From positions 124,001 to 188,000 of the forward strand of contig NZ_LJCO01000096.1 of NCBI RefSeq assembly GCF_001399675.1: a stretch of 64,000 nt of DNA, written 5' to 3'. The notes below the pieces were generated by a model. It was not told where the DNA came from, searched no databases, and saw only the letters and a list, made by a program, of their open reading frames with translations. Numbering within the stretch: position 1 is the stretch's first letter; each line of letters opens with the position of its first letter. This DNA comes from Paenalicyclobacillus ferrooxydans. GTDB lineage: Bacteria; Bacillota; Bacilli; Alicyclobacillales; Alicyclobacillaceae. Shown in pieces: positions 61,570-64,000 of the stretch. The translations under genes and the position numbers were made by a program.

Positions 61570-64000
61570 TCAAACCAACTCAAATTCTGATTCCTGTACA
61601 TGTTTCGAACTGGAGCCAATATAAACTTTGAATGCGCCAGGCTCAGCTGTATAGGTTCTATCAGCGTTGAAATATCGCAAGTCTTGTTCAGTAATGCAAA
61701 AGGTAACCTCTCGACTTTCACCTGGATTGAGGTGAATCTTCTTGAATCCTTTGAGCTCCTTAACCGGCCTAACCACACTTCCATACAAATCCTGAATATA
61801 CAACTGAACCACTTCTTCACCGGCACAGACTCCCGTATTGGTCACCGTTACTTTCGCACACAATGTCTCCGACTGCGTAATCTTGTGCTTGTCTAACTGA
61901 ATATCCGAGTAATCGTACGTGGTGTAACTCAGTCCGTATCCAAACGGATACAACGGCTCGTTCGGTGCATCTAGGTACTTGGAGAGAAATTTCAAATGTT
62001 GATTATCACGCGTCAGCGGTCTCCCCGTGTTGAAATGGTTGTAATAAATAGGAACTTGACCTTGGTGATACGGAAAACTCATGGTCAATTTTCCAGCTGG
62101 ATTGTAATCACCAAACAGCACATCCGCAATCGCGTGTCCCGCTTGTGACCCGAGAAACCAGGTTTCCAAGATGGCGTTTACGTTTTCCTCGAACCATTCC
62201 AGGACCAATGGGCGACCGTTAGTCAAAACAAGTACGGTTGGTTTCCCAAGTTTGACAACCTCTTCAGCTAGCTCTATCTGCACCGCTGGGAGTGAGATAT
62301 CAACTCTGGACGCAGCTTCACCACTCATTTGACTGGATTCACCCAGTGCCAGAATCACCACATCAGCGCGCCTTGCCTTCTCCAAAGCATCGTCAAAGCC
62401 GCACTCTATCTCATGCTCGACTTGGCAGCCTTCCGCCAGAAGTACCTGATTCCTTGCCGCTAGTTTGCCAGTGAGGCCTTCCAGCAGGGTAGCCGTTTTA
62501 TCGCCGCGTTTCGAAAATTGCCAAGGTCCAAGGAGGTCTCGACTGTTCGCAAAAGGTCCCACAATAGCAATGGTTTGACCTTCCGCTGAATTAATCGGCA
62601 AAACACCATCGTTCTTCAGTAGTACAATGGACTTTCGTGCCAGCTCCCGGCTTGCTTCCAGATGCTCATCACAGAAGTGAACTTCCTGTTCTATCTCCGG
62701 GCGGATGTAGCGGAATGGATCATCCATAATACCGAGTTTATATTTAAAGGTGAGTATTCTCCGAACCGCCAGGTCGATTTGAGCTTCGTTGACAAACCCG
62801 GCCTCAATCAAAGCAGGCAGGTGTTCGCGGTACAACGACGTCACCATCTCAATGTCCATCGTCGCGTCGATAGCTTTCTTCGCGGCCTCAGCCTCATCCT
62901 TCGCTGCGCCATGAATCACGATTTCATTGATAGATCCGTAATCGGAAATCAGCATGCCATCGAAGCCCAATTCGTCACGCAGCACGTCTTTGAGCAAGAA
63001 GCGGTTTGCCGCAGCAGGTATGCCGTCGTAAATGTTAAATGCATTCATGACCGATCCCGCTCCTGCCTCAATGCCAGCTTGAAACGGAGGAAGGTATACG
63101 TTACGAAGCGTCCGCTCGGAAATGTCCACGGTATTATAATCCCGGCCAGATTCAGCCGCGCCATAGGCAACAAAGTGCTTCAAACAGGCGATGATGGTCT
63201 CTTGGCTAAACAGACTATCTCCTTGAAATCCCTGAACTTGGGCCTCAGCGATTCTGGCGCCTAAGTACGGGTCTTCACCGGCACCTTCGACGACACGGCC
63301 CCACCGTGGATCGCGCGTGATGTCAACCATCGGCCCATGATTATAGGTGATGCCCGATGCAGATGCCTCTTTCGCCGCGATAGCGCAGGCCCGCTGGATA
63401 CCCTCCAAATCCCAGCTACAAGACCAGGCTAACGGAACAGGAAAAATGGTTTCGTGGCCGTGAATGATGTCTGCATTAAACAAGAGAGGTATCTTGAGCC
63501 GTGACTCTTCAACGGCAATTTTCTGAAGTTCAAACACACGGTCAATATCGAATGCGCCAAGAATGGAACCGACCTTGCCCGCTGCTGCCAACTCTTCCGG
63601 CGGGGCGGTAATGATGTCCTCACCAAACGAAAAGGCCGATGCAGTGCACTGACTCATCTGCCCAATCTTCTCTGTGACTGTCATTTGACTGAGCAGTTCG
63701 TCCACCGCGTTTCGAATTTCTGCGTCCGTTCTTTCTCGCACGCCCACTTTACGGTAAGGAGACAACTGTTGTACCAAAATATCCGTGAGTGATGGACCAT
63801 CACCGCTCCCGCCTTGGAATTCGATAGTTCCCAGTTGCGGCACACTCAGACACCCAGTCAACGAATCACCATCAAAGTGCAACTCCAGTGTGAGAGGTAG
63901 TTCAGAGAACAGTGTCATGTGCCCAGAGGTCTTCAGTGTCGAACCTTCAACGTGGACGGTCTCTATTGCCACGTTCATAGAAATCGGTTCAGTAACGACA
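61570..64000 (-). CDS. GH3 beta-glucosidase/xylosidase, probably 5'-partial at the window edge
   Basis: GH3 enzyme in normal domain order: barrel from about residue 90 (VDELLSQMTVTEKIGQMSQ), sandwich, then fibronectin-like domain with PFGYGLSYTTYDYS. The nucleophile is D346 in LISDYGSI, and KHFVAYGAAESGRDYNTVDI resembles BglX. Before the barrel there is a beta-rich region of about 60 residues (GHMTLFSELPLTLELHFDGD) that is not usual in GH3. The ATG at 63978 (802 residues) has no ribosome site, and the frame stays open to position 64000, so the gene probably begins beyond the window. Without its start, export cannot be judged. Confidence 0.9.
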   Translation of the reverse strand, partial: VVTEPISMNVAIETVHVEGSTLKTSGHMTLFSELPLTLELHFDGDSLTGCLSVPQLGTIEFQGGSGDGPSLTDILVQQLSPYRKVGVRERTDAEIRNAVDELLSQMTVTEKIGQMSQCTASAFSFGEDIITAPPEELAAAGKVGSILGAFDIDRVFELQKIAVEESRLKIPLLFNADIIHGHETIFPVPLAWSCSWDLEGIQRACAIAAKEASASGITYNHGPMVDITRDPRWGRVVEGAGEDPYLGARIAEAQVQGFQGDSLFSQETIIACLKHFVAYGAAESGRDYNTVDISERTLRNVYLPPFQAGIEAGAGSVMNAFNIYDGIPAAANRFLLKDVLRDELGFDGMLISDYGSINEIVIHGAAKDEAEAAKKAIDATMDIEMVTSLYREHLPALIEAGFVNEAQIDLAVRRILTFKYKLGIMDDPFRYIRPEIEQEVHFCDEHLEASRELARKSIVLLKNDGVLPINSAEGQTIAIVGPFANSRDLLGPWQFSKRGDKTATLLEGLTGKLAARNQVLLAEGCQVEHEIECGFDDALEKARRADVVILALGESSQMSGEAASRVDISLPAVQIELAEEVVKLGKPTVLVLTNGRPLVLEWFEENVNAILETWFLGSQAGHAIADVLFGDYNPAGKLTMSFPYHQGQVPIYYNHFNTGRPLTRDNQHLKFLSKYLDAPNEPLYPFGYGLSYTTYDYSDIQLDKHKITQSETLCAKVTVTNTGVCAGEEVVQLYIQDLYGSVVRPVKELKGFKKIHLNPGESREVTFCITEQDLRYFNADRTYTAEPGAFKVYIGSSSKHVQESEFELV

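Overview
The window looks like Bacillota (class Bacilli) chromosome, possibly an Alicyclobacillus-like moderate thermophile. The evidence is the strong GGAGG-type ribosome sites, the many GTG and TTG starts, a ROK-type XylR with Bacillus-like xyl operators, CcpA-type cre sites, NsrR/Hmp and MreC, and glycoside hydrolases close to those of Geobacillus. This is inference; no rRNA or marker gene is present. No tRNA, rRNA, CRISPR array, insertion sequence or phage gene was seen.

About 50 kb is a plant cell-wall (hemicellulose) utilisation region. Its left edge (1-7.1 kb) holds a minus-strand run of three oxidoreductases, an MBL-fold hydrolase, a frameshifted GH51 arabinofuranosidase and a MetE-like methyltransferase. 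Next is the xylan core. The xylA-xylB-GH1 unit lies beside divergent xylR (7.3-13.3 kb). A SDR-GH3-GH43-GH52 operon faces a divergent GH39 xylosidase gene (13.4-22.2 kb). A transporter unit encodes a binding lipoprotein, two permeases and two ATPases of the oligopeptide family, followed by GH67 alpha-glucuronidase and a Nif3-like protein (22.2-31.0 kb). Deacetylation is covered by a CE7 esterase and a CE4 deacetylase (31.2-32.9 kb). A secreted GH8 xylanase-like enzyme stands alone at 40.5-41.8 kb.

The pieces form a pathway. Xylan would be cut outside the cell (only GH8 has a signal peptide) and acetylated or methylglucuronylated xylo-oligosaccharides imported by the Opp-type ABC transporter. 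In the cytosol they would be deacetylated (CE7/CE4), stripped of glucuronic acid (GH67) and cut to xylose (GH3, GH39, GH43, GH52). XylA and XylB then take xylose to xylulose-5-phosphate. Four sites matching Bacillus xylO geometry lie at xylA/xylR, the SDR operon/GH39, the transporter operon and GH8. Cre-like sites lie just downstream at xylA, the transporter and GH8, and a weak one precedes GH39.

A second, mannan/glucan-type block (42.0-53.0 kb, minus strand) contains GH2 beta-mannosidase, a domain-permuted GH3 enzyme and its terminator. After that comes a separate promoter with its own palindromic operator driving a CUT1-type sugar ABC transporter (binding lipoprotein plus two permeases, no ATPase), a Gfo/Idh/MocA dehydrogenase and a TIM-barrel sugar isomerase.

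Between and after these blocks lie cell-envelope and housekeeping genes: a lipoprotein plus a repeat-bearing GH73-type autolysin, an FAD monooxygenase and cardiolipin synthase (34.4-40.0 kb). Further on are divergent hmp/nsrR with a clear NsrR operator, a MATE exporter, two paired small membrane proteins, two paralogous PAP2 phosphatases flanking a DedA protein, an isolated mreC, a ChrB N-terminal-domain protein and another GH3 enzyme running off the right edge (53.3-64.0 kb).
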